Origin: Sphagnum compactum
Taxonomy: Eukaryota; Bryophyta; Sphagnopsida; Sphagnales
Direction: 5' to 3'
DNA length: 64,000 bases
Assembly (NCBI GenBank): GCA_965153455.1
Contig: OZ234503.1
Location: 10,421,118 to 10,485,117 of the forward strand
Under the pieces are notes generated by a model. The model was not told the DNA's origin, did no database searches, and saw only the letters and a list, made by a program, of their open reading frames with translations. A program made the translations under genes and the position numbers. Below, piece by piece: positions 10,990 through 25,100 of this stretch; the stretch's first letter is position 1; each line of letters opens with the position of its first letter.

Positions 10990-11650
10990 TAGTAATCTAT
11001 TATGTCACACTTGGTGGCCACCAGATGCCATTTTCTTTTCACAGTATATATTAATGGAAATTATTTAGAAATTTATAGTATTAAGAGTAGCATATTTGGA
11101 TTCATAAACAAACTTGTTGCCATTGTTGGATTGGCATGGTGCACCTTCTTTGAAAGTCAATCATCTTTTATACTAATGGGAGGATTGACTTGTGGCTTTC
11201 ATAATCAATAATAAATTTTGTTACACTTGGCCACCAACTAAAACCCTCCTTTCATGGTATATAATATATTTCCATACGTATTTGCTGTAATACATTAAGT
11301 AACGTATTTGGATCCATAAAGAAGTATATTGCCATTGTTGGATTGGCATGTTGCCCCTTATTTGAAAGTTAATCATCTTTTTTACTATTGGGAACTTTCA
11401 TAATCAATAATAAATTATGTTACACCTAGTGGCCACCAAATGAAACCTTCCTTTCATAATATAAATATTTCCATATATATTTGGTGTAGTACAAGTAACA
11501 TATATGGATCCATAAATAAATCTGTTGCTATTGTTGGATTGGCATGGTGTCCCTTGTCATATTTATGTTGATATATTTTTAAATGACATTCATGCATAAA
11601 ATGATCACAAAATTGTTGGATCTAGTGGCCACCAGGTGGAGTCCATCCCA
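10990..11650. repeat. Tandem array, about 200 bp unit, each starting near a ctagtggccacca motif
   Basis: Three units begin near 10997, 11220 and 11419, and a fourth start (ttggatctagtggccaccagg) lies near 11620. Shared blocks are ttacacctagtggccacca, catttggattcataaa, ttgccattgttggattggca, tttgaaagtcaatcatc and cataatcaataataaattttg. The third unit is truncated. The GGCCACCA start resembles the cores of the arrays at 1-440 and 5.06-6.19 kb. Confidence 0.75.
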
Positions 11651-14600
11651 TCCACCATGCTGCATAAATTCCTAAATTAAAATTAAATATTAAATTAATT
11701 AAATACTTGTTACTAGGTTTAGCCTAAATTAAGCCATTTGATTTGGTCATTAAGTATAGTCTAAATTTAGCCACTAGGTTTAGCCTACATTTATCCACTA
11801 TGATAAACCATTAAATTTACCCACTAAATTTAACCTAAGTCTAAACAATACTTGTGAATGCAAGTTATAATGGTGTGATATGTTGTGATTTTACCAATAA
11901 AATTTAATATACATATATAATTTATAATTAAATAATTATCATATATAATATTTATAAATAGATCATAATTCAAATATATTTAATAAGAATATAATAATTT
12001 GTATCGTTAATGTCAATAAACAATAAAAAAATACCAATAAAAAATTAGACATAGTTTATTATTAAGCAATTATTATCATTCCAAAGATGCCACATATGTT
12101 TTCATCATCAAAATATTGTAAATGAAAAAATTATTGGGCCTTAATTACCCAAATAACTATGACCAATTCCAAAACAACTAGGTTTTCATCCATCCAAGGA
12201 TTCATTCACAATATTGGATGAAAATGTGCACTTTCATTTTACTTTTCCATCCAAACATGTAATTGTCACAAATTGTAGTTACATTTGCAACTTTATTTGA
12301 TTATATCAACACTATATCACATATGTGATTACACACATCTACGACTAAAATGACACATAGAACTAATTTAATTGTAGTTGTAAAACTAATTGATTTGAAC
12401 ATTAGTTGCATCTATAGTCGTAACCATATGGTTGGAATGGACAAGATTTCTTATAGTGATTTTTGAACATTAAAAAAATTTGTTTGATGTGCTTCAATGT
12501 ATAAAAATGTGATGTTATAACATTGATCAATGCTTGCATTTAGATTAGTAATTGCCAACACAAGAACACGGACATCAATGTTATCAATGTTGGGTGAACA
12601 TTTGATTTTGTTAATAATTGTTGATTCTAGTTTTTTGATATTTCAAAATCAATACACTACATCGTAAACTTAGCATTTAATAATGGAAATTATGCAAAAA
12701 AAAATTCAATCATAATTCACACATTCACACGCATTGAAAAATATTTGACACATAAATTTATAGGAAGACATTAACTCATGTGACATTCATTCATTCATAG
12801 GTTTGTACTTCATTTGTCAACACATTCTTGTGTCAAACATGTTTTCAACACATGATATTCATGTGTAAAATGTCTGAACTTATGAATGAACAAACTTCAC
12901 ATGATTCTCATTATTAATTCGTCACATGCTAAATTTGTGAAATAGTAAGTTCACTTGTTTAAAAATTTTCAAACCAATGGTTCTTCTAAAAGAAATAACA
13001 AAGAACCTAAAGCTATAAAGGTGATTAAAAGGGCAACTATTTGATTTTCTTAGAACCATGATTATGAACCTTAAAAATTACCTTGAAAATTGCTAAGAAC
13101 TTTATTCCTAATCTTGAAAATTGCCCAATTAGTGTTTCTAATGTTAGTGGGTATTTGATTTTTTCAAAAAAATCAAGAACTATGGTTAAATATATTAACC
13201 AAAACATTTGATAGTTTGATAACCATGTATACATATCAAAATTAAGTATTTGAATTTTTTATAACTATGGTTATGAACTTTGATACTTAGCCTAATAATT
13301 GTGATCATGAATTTTGTTAATCCAACTAAGAAATCTTAGTATAAATGTGTGATATAGGTTTAAATAAGCTTGGTATCCATTATTTCTTTAAACCATGAAC
13401 CAATTAGTTGCAGATTGATGTTGGCTTTATTTTGCAATGGGTGTTTTCAAATGTGTCCTATTGGGTGTAATTTTTTTGGGGTGAAAATCATCAAATCTCT
13501 CGAAAAAATCAAGGTCAACCAACTATAAGCTTAAATTTCAAGGGTGAAATCTAGTGTTTTTTTGCCTAAAAACATCATCACACCTAGAAAGGTCATTTAA
13601 AAATATCTGCAAATATTAAACCTTTCTCCTATTGCACAAGCAAAACACATTAACATGCCACCAAACATGCCACAAAGAACCTTAAATCACCTACTTGTTT
13701 ATTTCAACCATTGGATTGTCACCACACCTTTTCCCTCAAATTTAAGCCATTTCCCAAACCCTTTTCCCTTTGCAGAAAAACCTTTTCTCATCATTCTTTT
13801 GTTTGCAAGATTATTACCCCAAAGTTCATAATTTACAAGTAGAAGGTTTTGAAGTTCCATTACAATTTGTGTGTAACCTAAATGTTACACTTCTCATAAT
13901 GTGGATTTTGTGAGATCCTTTTGTCATTATTTTGAGTGTTTTAAGTGTCATTGAAAGCTTGATTTATTGATTCAATTCATTCAATGGTCAATTGTTGAAC
14001 AATTATCATCGCAAATTGCATTTCATGATTGAATAATGAAGAATTAATTAGATTGTGATTTTCCAAAATGGGGCAACGAATCATGTTATGTTTAATGTTG
14101 CAAAGTACACAATGAATCATGGGTTTGGAATTTTTTATGAAGCTTGGAATCAAATCCAACCATTCATTGTTGATGTTTTCATGGTTATAGGTTATAGCAT
14201 AATGATAACATTGCAAGTGTTTCTTATGAGCATCTTGATTCACAATTTATTTAAGAATGTACATTGTATATTTTCACCTTTTCATATGGTGTACATTTGC
14301 AATTTGAACCCTAATACTTACAAATTAAAACTTACTGAAGCTTAAAAAATTTGTTTTGTTGTTTTTTTTGTTTTTTTAAATTCTAATACTTTGTGTTTTT
14401 TGGTGCAAGTTGTGTAGTTCTTCACATTGGTATGTGTCACGTCTTTAGGACTTGGGTTCTTGTGTTACACTATTACAATTCATGGTTTTTCAAAAGATCC
14501 AAGTTGACCAACAAATCTTTTTTTATTAGTGGACATGTACATTTTGACTATAGGCCTAAGGCTTGAATGACACATGTGTATTTTTAACTAATAAACTTGA

Positions 14601-14755
14601 CTAAAATGACTTATTTGACTACATGTCAAATTGAACATCTAATCAAGTTGGATAAAACAAAATGACATCCTTAGTCAAGACGGACAATGGTGTTTTAATG
14701 AAATGGGACATCCTATGCTATCTAATTGGTCAAGATAACTACTAACTAAGCTATG
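11651..14755. other. AT-rich unassigned intergenic sequence
   Basis: I find no gene. 11700-12010 is very AT-rich and part of it resembles the repeat at 2.9 and 36.7 kb. A CACTA-type right end (tttcttatagtg) occurs at about 12449-12460, without a convincing left partner. Short open frames at 13.04-13.23 kb and 13.98-14.35 kb overlap on opposite strands and have no recognisable motif. Confidence 0.45.
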
Positions 14756-14759
14756 CAAT

Positions 14760-15445
14760 AACCTAGGCCTACATACATACCAACTTACTTACTTACATAC
14801 CTACCCACCTATCATCTTACAAACCTACTTACCTACTTCATACTTCCCACTTACCATCTTACATCCTTACACGCCAACCTACTTATCTACATACCTACCT
14901 ACCTCGTACTTCCCACCCACCATCTTACATCCTTACCCACCAACCTACTTATCTACATACCTACCTACCTTGTACTTCCCACCCACCATCTTACATCCTT
15001 ACCCACCAACCTATTTATCTATATACCTACCTACTTCCTACTTTTCACCTACCATCCTACATCCTTACTTACCTACCTACCTCTTACTTCCCATGTGCCA
15101 TCTTACATCTTTACTTACCTACCTGATATTTCCCACCTACCAACATACAACCCTACCTACCTACTTCCTATTTCCAACCTATCATCATAAACCCTTACTA
15201 CACTTCCTAATTCCCATTTACCATTATACAACCCTACTGACCTACCTCCTACTTCCCACCACCATTTTACATCCTTACCTACCTAGCTACCTCCTACTTC
15301 TCACCTACCATAGTACATACTTACTTACCTACCATCCGAAATCCCTACCTAGCTACCTACCTCCTATGGATTACAAACTACCTACTTATCTACCCCTTTA
15401 CTTACTAAGCATCATGCAACCTACCTACTAATTACCTAACTTTCT
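14760..15445. repeat. CCTACTTA-type minisatellite
   Basis: Dense tandem CCTA, CTTA and CTAC words form higher-order units. One roughly 70 bp unit (tacttcccacccaccatctta, catccttacccaccaacc, then tttatctacatacctacc) appears twice almost unchanged between about 14.90 and 15.03 kb, and decays into shorter variants after that. A 153-residue open frame (14970-15431) is a Leu/Tyr/Pro/Thr-rich translation of the repeat and not a gene. Confidence 0.85.
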
Positions 15446-16300
15446 TACTTACCTACATAACTAATGATGTGAAATAAATAAATGAAAAAAAACTTGACAA
15501 GTTTTATCAATTTTGGAAGGTTTAATCCATTAGTACGGATTTGGTTTATCATTGGGGAGGTGAAGGGTCCAATTCCTAATACTTGTAACCTATATACATA
15601 TTTAAAAGGTTAAGGTAAATAGGCTAAGTTAAGTAGGCTAGGCTAGGCTACCACCTACTTATTTAAACCTACTTACATAAATTTTTTGGTAATAACCTAT
15701 TAAAAAAATTGAGTAGAAATTTGACTAGCCAAATGGTCCACTACCCAATAGTCAAATAGTCCAATAGTCTACTAGTAACAAAAACCACCCCAATCACATA
15801 CAATAGGTCCCAATCAATTTGTTTAGATTGACAGGATGGTCTTTTTTACGCCTATCCAAATGGGGTCGTATTTGATTAGATTCTCTAATCAAAATAACCT
15901 ATTTTTTTTGTAGTGCTATTTATGTTGCAATGTGCATGCAACAACACAATAACTTCAAATTTCACATTGTGTTCTTGTCAGTTGTAACTTTGTTTAAAGA
16001 TGTCACTACTTAAATTACCCCTAAATTTCAAGTTTTGATACTTTTATAACTTTGATAACCTTAGCAATGGTACACCTCTTCTTGTTTGTTGATGTGGCTT
16101 TTAGTAATAGGAATCAAACATCTAACTTGTGTGAGTTTCTTGCTTTGAATAACTTGCCAACCATTATTTTAAATGCATCAAATTGTCTTATAGAATCTCT
16201 TAGCATTGTTTCACTAGAAAAATTAATTGAATTTTCTTAATTAAACCTATCACCACCACCAAAAGCTAGAAATTTTTTGATTTATGAATCAAACCAAAAA
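15446..16300. other. Unassigned sequence upstream of the hAT relic
   Basis: It contains a short aggctaggctagg repeat (about 15.63 kb) and ttttttttgtagtg at 15902-15915, which looks like a CACTA right end without a visible partner. No coding signal is seen before about 16.30 kb. Confidence 0.4.
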
Positions 16301-19190
16301 TTCCAAATTTCATGGGTGGCTAAATTACCTTGGGTTGAAAAGCATAAATACAAGCTTCTAGTTCCAAAATGGGATTCATGTTTAAAACAAACTAATCAAA
16401 GGAAGTTTGATAGACCTATGAAAAAGGTAAAAAGAAAGGAATAATATACTAGTAAAGGTTGTAAACAAGACAAAAATACAGTTGCTTATGCTTCCAAAGG
16501 GGGGGAATTTGTTTTGCAACAAATTACCAATGGGCCAGTTGGTGAAATCCGTAGAAAATTATTTTATTTTACTACATTGTTCCACACATTGAAGGATGGC
16601 AAGTCAATGCTTGAATGTGAAGCTCACAAGGATTTGTTTTGATTTTTGGAATCTTGAAGAAAACACCAAAATGCATTGGACAAACACTTCTAATTAGGTT
16701 ATGGATCAACATATGCATGGCATTACTTTCAAGGCCATAAAATTTGATGTTGGAATAGTTCAATATTTGTTATTTACTTGTGATGAAGTGTTATGGACAA
16801 TAAATTATAAAAGAAAGTTTTTAAAAAGATCCATAAGAAAATGTTTAAAATTTTCCCCAAATATCCTTAAGGAATATGGTTGGAAGTTTTTAAAAGTTTT
16901 TAGAAAAAATCACAAAAAATATGCTTAGAAATGTTTAGAAAATCTAGATGTTTCAAGTGTTATTCCACATATTTTAGATGGTTAGGCTTCACATTCCATG
17001 GGGGTTCACTATATGGCTCATAGAACTAACCTTGTGGTTCAAACTTTATCACATTTGTCTATGGTCAAGATAATTTTGGATCTTATTCAAGCCTTGTACA
17101 ATTAATTTTTGAAGAGCCCTAAAAGGCCTTGGAATTACAAAGAGTTAGTAGAACATATGTAGACAAAAGGTACCAAGATTTTGAAGAATGTCAAAAACCT
17201 ATTGAATGTTTATTGTTCCCTACTCTTCAACATATTATGGTAGAGTACAAAACTTTGTTGATAAAAACGGCCTTTAATGGTCCTACCAATGACAAGGCAA
17301 ACTTTGATTTTTTTTGCGATGTGTAAATATTATTGGGGCTTGTTGCCATTTTCCCGTTGTTGTAATCAATTCACAACTTAATTAAATATAATTAATTACG
17401 AAACATTTTCATTTGTGATTTCATGATAACAACAAAACTATACCAAGGAGAAATCTATGCATTATATTCAAACCTAAACATGAGGTTCAAGTCTAATGAA
17501 TTTGGGGGCAAGAATAGTAACTAGTTGGAACCATAAAATGTGTGAATAATGCTTAAAACTATAAACTTGTCTCTTTGAAAAATCGCAAGAAGGACTATAA
17601 TAAATTGAATTATTGATTTTTTTCCTTTTTAGGTTCCGTTACTTGTAAGGTTTGAATGTTCAAAACTTGATACAAATTGATGATGTTTTGAGAGTTCTTT
17701 TGCATTTTCAAAACAACTATGAACATTTTTTTTTTCAAACATCCTTTTTTGTTATCAAATGTGCACCATTATTTTTCAAAATTGAAGAGGATTTTATTAA
17801 TTTATAATGTTTAGAAGAAAAAAAAACACTTAAAATTGGTGAAATTTGTTTTTAAACACATTTGAGCACATTTTCTTCAAATTTGTTTGTGACCTTGAAA
17901 AATATAAAAATATAACCCAAGTGATTCATTTTTATGTTTTGAAACCATCAATGCATAATATAAATGACATAACATAGATGTTTTGAAAAAAATTTATATC
18001 TAAAACATAATTATATACTTGGTATGAAAAATGTATAAATTAAAAAAATAGACCAACACAAAAATGCCATGTGTCAAATGCAATCTTTGAAAAGGACTTT
18101 GACCTTGGCACCCTTGGCTCCTTTTAATATGTTTGCACCCATTTGATGTTTACAAGTTTTTGTTACACTACAACAAAAGGTGTCCTTGTACGCCAAGTGA
18201 TTTCATTGGATTTTAAGTGAATTCACTAGTTGTAGTGAAGAGGGACTAGTGAAAAAGTAGTGAATTCATCGATCTAGTGAACGAGGACTAGTGAACTGCA
18301 CCCACATTCTGTAGTAGTGTTGTGTGTTAAACACGTTAAGTTAATAGTCATGTATTAAATGACAGACCTAATATGGGCATGGAACATCTAACATTTAATG
18401 TGAATCAATAACACATCTAGGCTTTCATTTTAATTTATAAACTCTTGAAGTTTCATATATGACAAGAGATGTTTATGTTGTAACCATCACATAGGTGGAA
18501 AGAGAATGTTTATGATTGACCCTAAACCCTAACCCCTTTGTAATTCACTTTATTTATTTATATTATGTCCACTTTATTTTGCATTAAATTAAACCAAAAA
18601 ATGGATGTGGGTTGTAGGTGTTATTGATTGTCTTATTGCAAAATAGCAAAGGAGATTCCTTGCTTATGGTGTCATGGACAATTTAGGTGTGGTTTACCCA
18701 TAATATTAATTGTAATTTGTAAGAGAAAATTTTCACAAACATTTGGATGTTATTAAGGCAGCCTTTTGCCACCCCAAGAAGTTGGGCAATAGTGATGTAT
18801 GGGTGCTTAAAGTTTTATTAGTAGCTTCTTTTGACATTCGACAATCTATCTTCAAGTTGGCTATGAAATCAAATGCAAATATTGCCATGGCTAAATTGCT
18901 TGATGTGAATCCTTTGACACACCTTTGGTGCACTTTTCCAACATCTAGAGTGCTTGCATGTTCTTTTCCAGAGTATTTCAAGTTGGCTAAAATTACCATG
19001 ATACAAGTTCTTGGAAATGTAGAGGATAAACAATGCTTCAACTCTTTGGCATCTTGCAAATCCAAGGTGTGCAATTGACTCACTATTGATGTGGGATTAC
19101 TGGTCAAGATGTTTCCCATAAATTTTATACCATCCATAATTTTTCATATACAAAAGCATATGAACAATAGCGCACATAATGTCCTCAATA
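16301..19190 (+). pseudogene. Degraded hAT-superfamily transposase
   Basis: Fragments occur in the order expected for a plant hAT transposase. About 16305-16440 is an N-terminal segment (LPWVEKHKYKLLVPKWDS). About 16480-16620 reads QQITNGPVGE. About 16700-16930 reads MDQHMHGITFKAIKFDVG and then TCDEV. About 17000-17330 has the characteristic VHYMAHRTNLVVQTLSHLS and a 65-residue frame from 17129. About 17370-17520 reads RNIFICDFMITTKLYQGE. About 18740-19160 is a 111-residue frame ending with the hAT C-terminal dimerisation region (EYFKLAKITMIQVLGNVED, then LTIDVGLLVKMF after a stop). Many stops and frameshifts break it. Between about 17.52 and 18.73 kb coding similarity is lost; that interval holds a CACTA-ended insert. 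Superfamily assignment rests on the MAHRTNL and C-terminal motifs and is firm; the subfamily is not settled. No terminal inverted repeats were identified. Confidence 0.8.
18166..18319. mobile_element. CACTA-ended miniature element, 154 bp
   Basis: It begins CACTACAACAAAA and ends TTCTGTAGTAGTG, whose reverse complement is CACTACTACAGAA, matching the CACTACAARAAAA-type ends of plant CACTA (En/Spm) elements. Flanking triplets are tta and ttg, one mismatch from the expected 3-bp duplication. Internally, agtgaattcactag, gggactagtg and gaggactagtg are short repeated motifs. It carries no coding capacity, so it is a non-autonomous derivative lying inside the gap of the hAT relic. Confidence 0.65.
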
Positions 19191-22100
19191 TGTTGTGGGA
19201 GCTTAGATTTACAGCTCTCCAATCTTAACTAAACAAGTTGCAATTGTTGGATAGTTTTTTGCGTGTAAATGAAGTTGGTGATAAAAAATGGATATCATTT
19301 ATTGTTTACAATTCAACCTTTTGTTTCCAAGTTGTTGTTCTATTGTGCCTTGAGGATGGTTTTGTATTTAACTAACCTTGTTTTGCAAGACACTTGTGAT
19401 ATAACGAGAAGTGTAAAAGGTTCAATCCCTCACAAATGACTATTTTTGTTTGTTTCCAATTTGTGGAACTTGTGTTATAACTTATGTGTGCATGCATTGT
19501 GGTTTGTTGTATTGTATTTTGAGCAATGAACATTGTGATCTAGGACCTAGAGTCTCCAAGATTTAGTTGTCAAGATTTCTCTTTTTAGAATTGGCAAGAA
19601 CCAAATATCCTACAACAATCTGACCCTTGTAAGGTGAAACATCCACCTTGAAAAAAATGTCCCCTTAATCTGTAGTCAAAAATTTACTTAAAAAAAAACT
19701 CTTATAGCCTGCGACTCTGGTTCATTCCAACCAGTTGCCATCCTAGCGCCACAAGTAGCCAAATCTCATATTTTTCCAAAACAAAAAACCATTGGTTGGG
19801 TGCAACTTGCTCCTGGATCATCTGAGCTTTGATATATTAAAAAACCAGCCAAGAAGTGAGTGTACTTGAAGAAGTTCTGCCATCACTCCATATGTCAGAA
19901 ACGTCACAAATAGTTGATGGAAAAAGTCAATGGCTCAGAGGTACAAAAGTACAAATGGATCCCACTCTCTCTGTTGCCAAAGCCTAAACATGTAAGCTCT
20001 AAAACTTCTAACACTACTTGAATATTGGAAGGGAGGACGGTTTCCAAAGTCAGAAACCCAATGAAGGACCATACCTAATGGGTATTCCCACCAATTTCAT
20101 ATCATATTCATCATGCTTTATAACCTCAAACAAATTGCCTGGTGTAGTAGTACTAGTCAACTAACTTCTTCGAGTTATGGGGACCTGCCCCACACCAAAC
20201 AGGCAGCAGCCAGATCCATCCCACAGTTGGATCCCAAAGCACATGTTGTTGAAGCTTACTTTTTTCGTTCATTACGGAAGTTCTAATCAATTGGTTTAAA
20301 TGCTAGATTAGTGAATTGTGAGGTTGATCAACACCGGCATATGATGATGATGCACTGTGTTCAAGGGTTGTGTCATTTTATTATGAGAAGAAGGCCGCCT
20401 AGGGAATGGGGATACAACAAGAATCTTAGATTCAGATGTCTACTGCAACTACCCAAGCCTTGGAAATTCGTTGAAGCTGACTTCTGTGAATAATTCCTGG
20501 TTTCTTTTTAAATAAACTCGAATTATCCAAGTTAACCTCATGTTGCATTTTATTTATTCACCAGCTGTCATCTTTCTCATTTGTTGACGAATCAAACATT
20601 AACTATTATTGTAACATCACTTTATAAACTAGGAAGATGGGCCTTCAGCACAAAGAGGAAGAGAGTTACTTTCAAATGAGGTCTTAATTTGAAATTCTAA
20701 ACGAAAAGTGTCATTTCCCAATGTCAAAATTAACCTAGTGTCACTTTAACATAATATATGTCACAGTAAACATCACATATTGTACAATGTAGTGAATGAA
20801 ACCACAAAGTTTCTCTCTCACACATGTGTCATGTATTGGGGCTCTTTATGTGAGGAAAACCACATTCTCTTGTAATGGATGCATAAAAACCTCGAGCTAT
20901 GCTTGTAAAAACAAACATCCAATTTATTTACCCATTCATCTACTACCCAAGTTCAACTCCCAACTGGAAGGAAAGAAAAACATAAAATGTTGGATTTTTT
21001 CTTTGTCATCCAAAAAGTACGAAGTTTGAAATGCTTTCAAGTCAGTTTGGAAAAAGAAGCAGCTACAACCGACTTCAGACAGTTAGAAAGTGTCCACCCT
21101 CACAATCAAGGCAAAAGCCATAGACTTTAAGACAATATTTATGGCAATTCGTCACTCTTGGTTGGCAGACTTCATTGGCACCTTTTAACATTTCTTCCAA
21201 CAAGGGAGCAAATGATATTCTTTTTAGCAATAGTGGCAGAAGAGACAAGAGACTGAACAGAAAACCCCAGTCAGCCAAGTACATACCCACCTGCAAGACG
21301 CAACTGATTTCGGGTCTATCAAAAACTGGCAAAGAAGACAGTGCAGGCAATGAAGTTGAGGCGGGTGTGAACAAAGTCTGACCCAGTCCTTATATAAGTA
21401 ACAAAAAAGTTCTTAATGGGTTAAACAAGAGATCACCAGATAATATTAAACTGTCAATATTGCAATGTGTTGGAACCTGAGCGCTTCAGGGCACTTGGAA
21501 GCAGATATGGGGACCACATTGGTTGGCCCTTTCACCACAATTTCTGAAAACATCTAACATGTACATTTTGGGGGTTATGTCTGCTTGGCATGCTTCTTCT
21601 TTAATTACCTAATGTCCTCTCTGATTTTGTGAGTACAAATTTGAGCTTCAGAACTACAGTGCATTTGAGTGTACTGAAATTAAAACACACAACGAATAAG
21701 AACTTGGCCCCATGTGGAATGGTAGAAGGTAACTGGCTGAGATAGTTCACATTGTATATATGGCTAATTGGAATATATGTGGCAGGTGAGCTTCCAATCT
21801 TTAGATATTTGTGGCTGTTGTTGCCCATGGCATGCAAGTGCTCTTCTTTACTCCACACAAAACTGTTCTTTAAAGTAAGCACTTACTTAGGCTCCCCATT
21901 TCAGGTAAGTGCTTTTCAATGTTGGGTTGTCAACACAAGAATTAAGAAAAACATTCTTAGTTATGCTTTAAGCATCCATTGGTTTCAAACTCCCCAAAGG
22001 AGTGGAGAATACAAAACCTAAGTAGGTAGGACATTTGTGAAAGACAGTATGAAATTGAGTACAATATCTGGAGAATTAGGCCTCCATTGCCCAGCAACTG

Positions 22101-25100
22101 TGATTGTGACAGGTGAACATTTATAACCATCCTAGCATTTGCCATGATCTCTCCTAAGGACAACTTTGAAACCTTTAGTCACAAAGTTAGATGATTGGTT
22201 AACCCAATGATCCATATACCTAATTGGGTTGGGTATTATGGGTGACATGCAGCATGACTTAATAGGTAGTGAATTTGTATCCACAACTACTTGCAAGGTG
22301 GCCACAATACTTTTATTTCAGATGCTACAAGGGAACCAACATGTAAGCCAACAGAACGTTGGCATTACATCAGGTGCCTAATAAGTACATAACTTTCGAA
22401 TGGAAAACCTAATATCTACACAAAAGTCTACACCTCGGCAAATTATGCAACTCTTCAACATGAAAATAACATGATTTTTTGGAAATAAAGAACTTTTCCA
22501 CCTTTCCAAAACAAGTCAATTGAAGGATGATCACAATGACTCCAACTATAGATATCCCATTTGGTTGATGTCTTCTCCATCACACATTTGACAAACATTT
22601 GATGATGTGATTGTTTTGAAAAATCCCAAGATATTGACACTAGTTTTTTTTGCAAAATTAGACCAAATCTTTGATACTATAGTGAATTTCCAAAGCAGGA
22701 ATAAAACATTTAAGCTGCTTATTAAATAATCCTCCAAACTCCACCAATGGAAAGCCATCAACAGGAGATCATGATGCATGTTGGTGGAGCCCATTATACA
22801 GACACTAATGAGCATTTGTCAACATGGAATTTCTTAATGTGCAAGACTGAAAATGAGTTTTTTATAAGGATTTGTGTACAAATGAAGAACGTACAAATTG
22901 AATTATACTGCTATTTCTTTCAACATGTGCATGCAAGGGAAAGCCTCAGTTTTACACACGAGTGAAAACGGTGTGTGCGTGCGAAAGGGTGCTGTTTCCC
23001 CCACTGTTGCCAGTCATGTGGACGAAAAAGAGCCAGCTATGAAACCTATATACATCAGAGTTCAGCATAGAATAATAACAAATTATGTAACTGAATCACA
23101 AGGGGCCGTATCACTTGCATCCCTTACAAGTGCTAAACTATTTCCTTACATACAAGAAAGTGTGCACTTTGCTGGACTTCCAGGAGTGTTATATTTGGGT
23201 GTTTATTTTATTCTCCCTCGTGTGGTATTTGCATGAGTCAATTACATGAATCCCATGCAGCCTGCAAGGAGAACTCAAAACAATAAGTCAGTAGGTGACT
23301 GGGTAACCCAAGTGATATACATTTGTATATAGTAGTTTTAAGAGCTGCCCTCCCTAGCTCATGCTTATTATAGATAGGAGTCAGGGGACAACCGATAGAC
23401 TGGGGCGAACAAGGCTAGTCAATATGTCTGTCCAGTGCCAAGTCACGTTGGCCCTAGACTCCAGTCTCTGGTCATGAGGGTTTTAGGGTTTCAGGGTTAC
23501 TTCACAAAATTTCAAATAATGGGTATGCTTCAGATTTGGTTTTGCATTGATGGGATGGTTCCAGATCTGGTTCTTGCACTCATAATTATTTGATCAGTTC
23601 CTGGTGAGCAGTTATCCCCCTTGTTATACCTGGTTAAATTCCAATCATTTTGATCAGATCCAGTTAGAATAGTTAGGCGGCAGTGTCAGCCAAATCCCAG
23701 TCCTGGGTCAGTGCCAAGAGAAGAAGAGAGTTGGGTTCTGGTTCCGATTCTGCAAATTTTCACATGTCGAGTTCCAGTTCCGTAAAACACGCTCGAAGAA
23801 ACGTTCTAGATGTATTTGGAGGGTACATTATATCCATAGATATCCTTCCTCTTTTCTAGGAGGGATATTACACCCTTTCATTAAGAGCGTGAAGGATCTT
23901 AGGCATAATATCCTTCTCACTCAGAAAGTGTAACCTTAAGAACCTACCCCCTCCTAAGCTGCATGATCGTATAGGTTCACAATAACCTTCACCTTGTGCT
24001 TTACAATGGATTATGCCCCAACGTGCCAGACATTCCCAAAATATGGGGTTGGATTCAGCAGGGCCAACTATTTGGAGTGTGGAAAATGGGGTGCAGGAGT
24101 CCGAGTGCAAAGGTCCAGAAATAAGGTAAGGGTTTAAAGATTTTGGCTACATTTGTTACATGGTGTACCATTTATAATACTTTGCCAACTAAACAATGAT
24201 TGGGCAGATGATGTGGCAAATGTCACTGCACACTTTCCATGTGACAAAATGACCTGGCACCTACATGGCAGGTGACATGGCGCTTAGATAGCAGTTGGGG
24301 GGGGAGGGGGTTTGTGCACCCCACATGCAGTCCCAATGAATGCCTTTCACATAAGTTCCATATCTTCTTCCCCAAAAGTGACTTGTCCATCCACATGCAT
24401 TAGTGAGTGTAAAGTCAAAAATTTATTATATTCCACAATTCCTTAGAGGGTATAGTCAATAAAATTGGCTTAACAACTCGTTAGTGATGTTTTAACTTTG
24501 TTTACACTTTTTATTTTATCATATGCCATGTTTTTATGAGATGTGTATGTATGTCTCCATTGTACATTACATGTTGGCTTGATGTTTCAACATCACACAC
24601 TAGTCGTGACCTTTAGCACGTCCCTGCAAACATATTATCGGCCCAAACAAATAATTATTTATTTTAATGTTATGGATTGCCAAAGCATTATAGTAAAACA
24701 TTTTATGCCACATTGACATTTATATTGACCAACAAAAAAGTGTCATGCCATCTTGAACTATTATCTTGGATTAAAATTTTTATAACATCCTTAGCTTCAA
24801 AAGTATGATGAAAAATTGTCACCATTCCTATCATCGAGTGGATGAATGTGTCCATTTAATGAATCTTGTTGAAATTTGAACACACACAAATATAATCTCA
24901 AGGCAAGATTCTTCCAATGTGTTTTTTTTTCTCTAGGGCTACTCCTACTTGTGTATACCCTATTTTTCTTCTAGTGCCATGGTACACTTTGCTAGAAATA
25001 GACTTAGGATAGTCCCATGTTGTGGGTTGAAATTACCCTATACTTTGGAAAAACAAAATTTCCACCTGCTTGAATACCATGTCTTGCAATAGCTGTTCCT

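Noticed and set aside
12308-12460. Possible second CACTA-type element (CACTATATC ... TTTCTTATAGTG)
   Set aside because: Only the first seven bases of the ends pair and no 3-bp duplication is seen; too weak to call.
14970-15431. 153-residue open frame, the longest simple-looking ORF of the region
   Set aside because: It is a direct translation of the CCTACTTA minisatellite (Leu/Tyr/Pro/Thr repeats).
15902-15915. TTTTTTTTGTAGTG, like a CACTA right end
   Set aside because: No matching left end found upstream within several hundred bases.
18733-19137. 134-residue minus-strand open frame
   Set aside because: It is the antisense shadow of the hAT C-terminal fragment, whose plus-strand translation carries the recognisable motifs.
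19405-19440. ggttcaatccc resembling a tRNA B box
   Set aside because: No A box at the right distance and no cloverleaf.
21075-21374. 99-residue minus-strand frame with a hydrophobic segment and a Cys-containing tail
   Set aside because: Could be an exon of an unknown gene, but no flanking exons, splice pattern or family resemblance support it.
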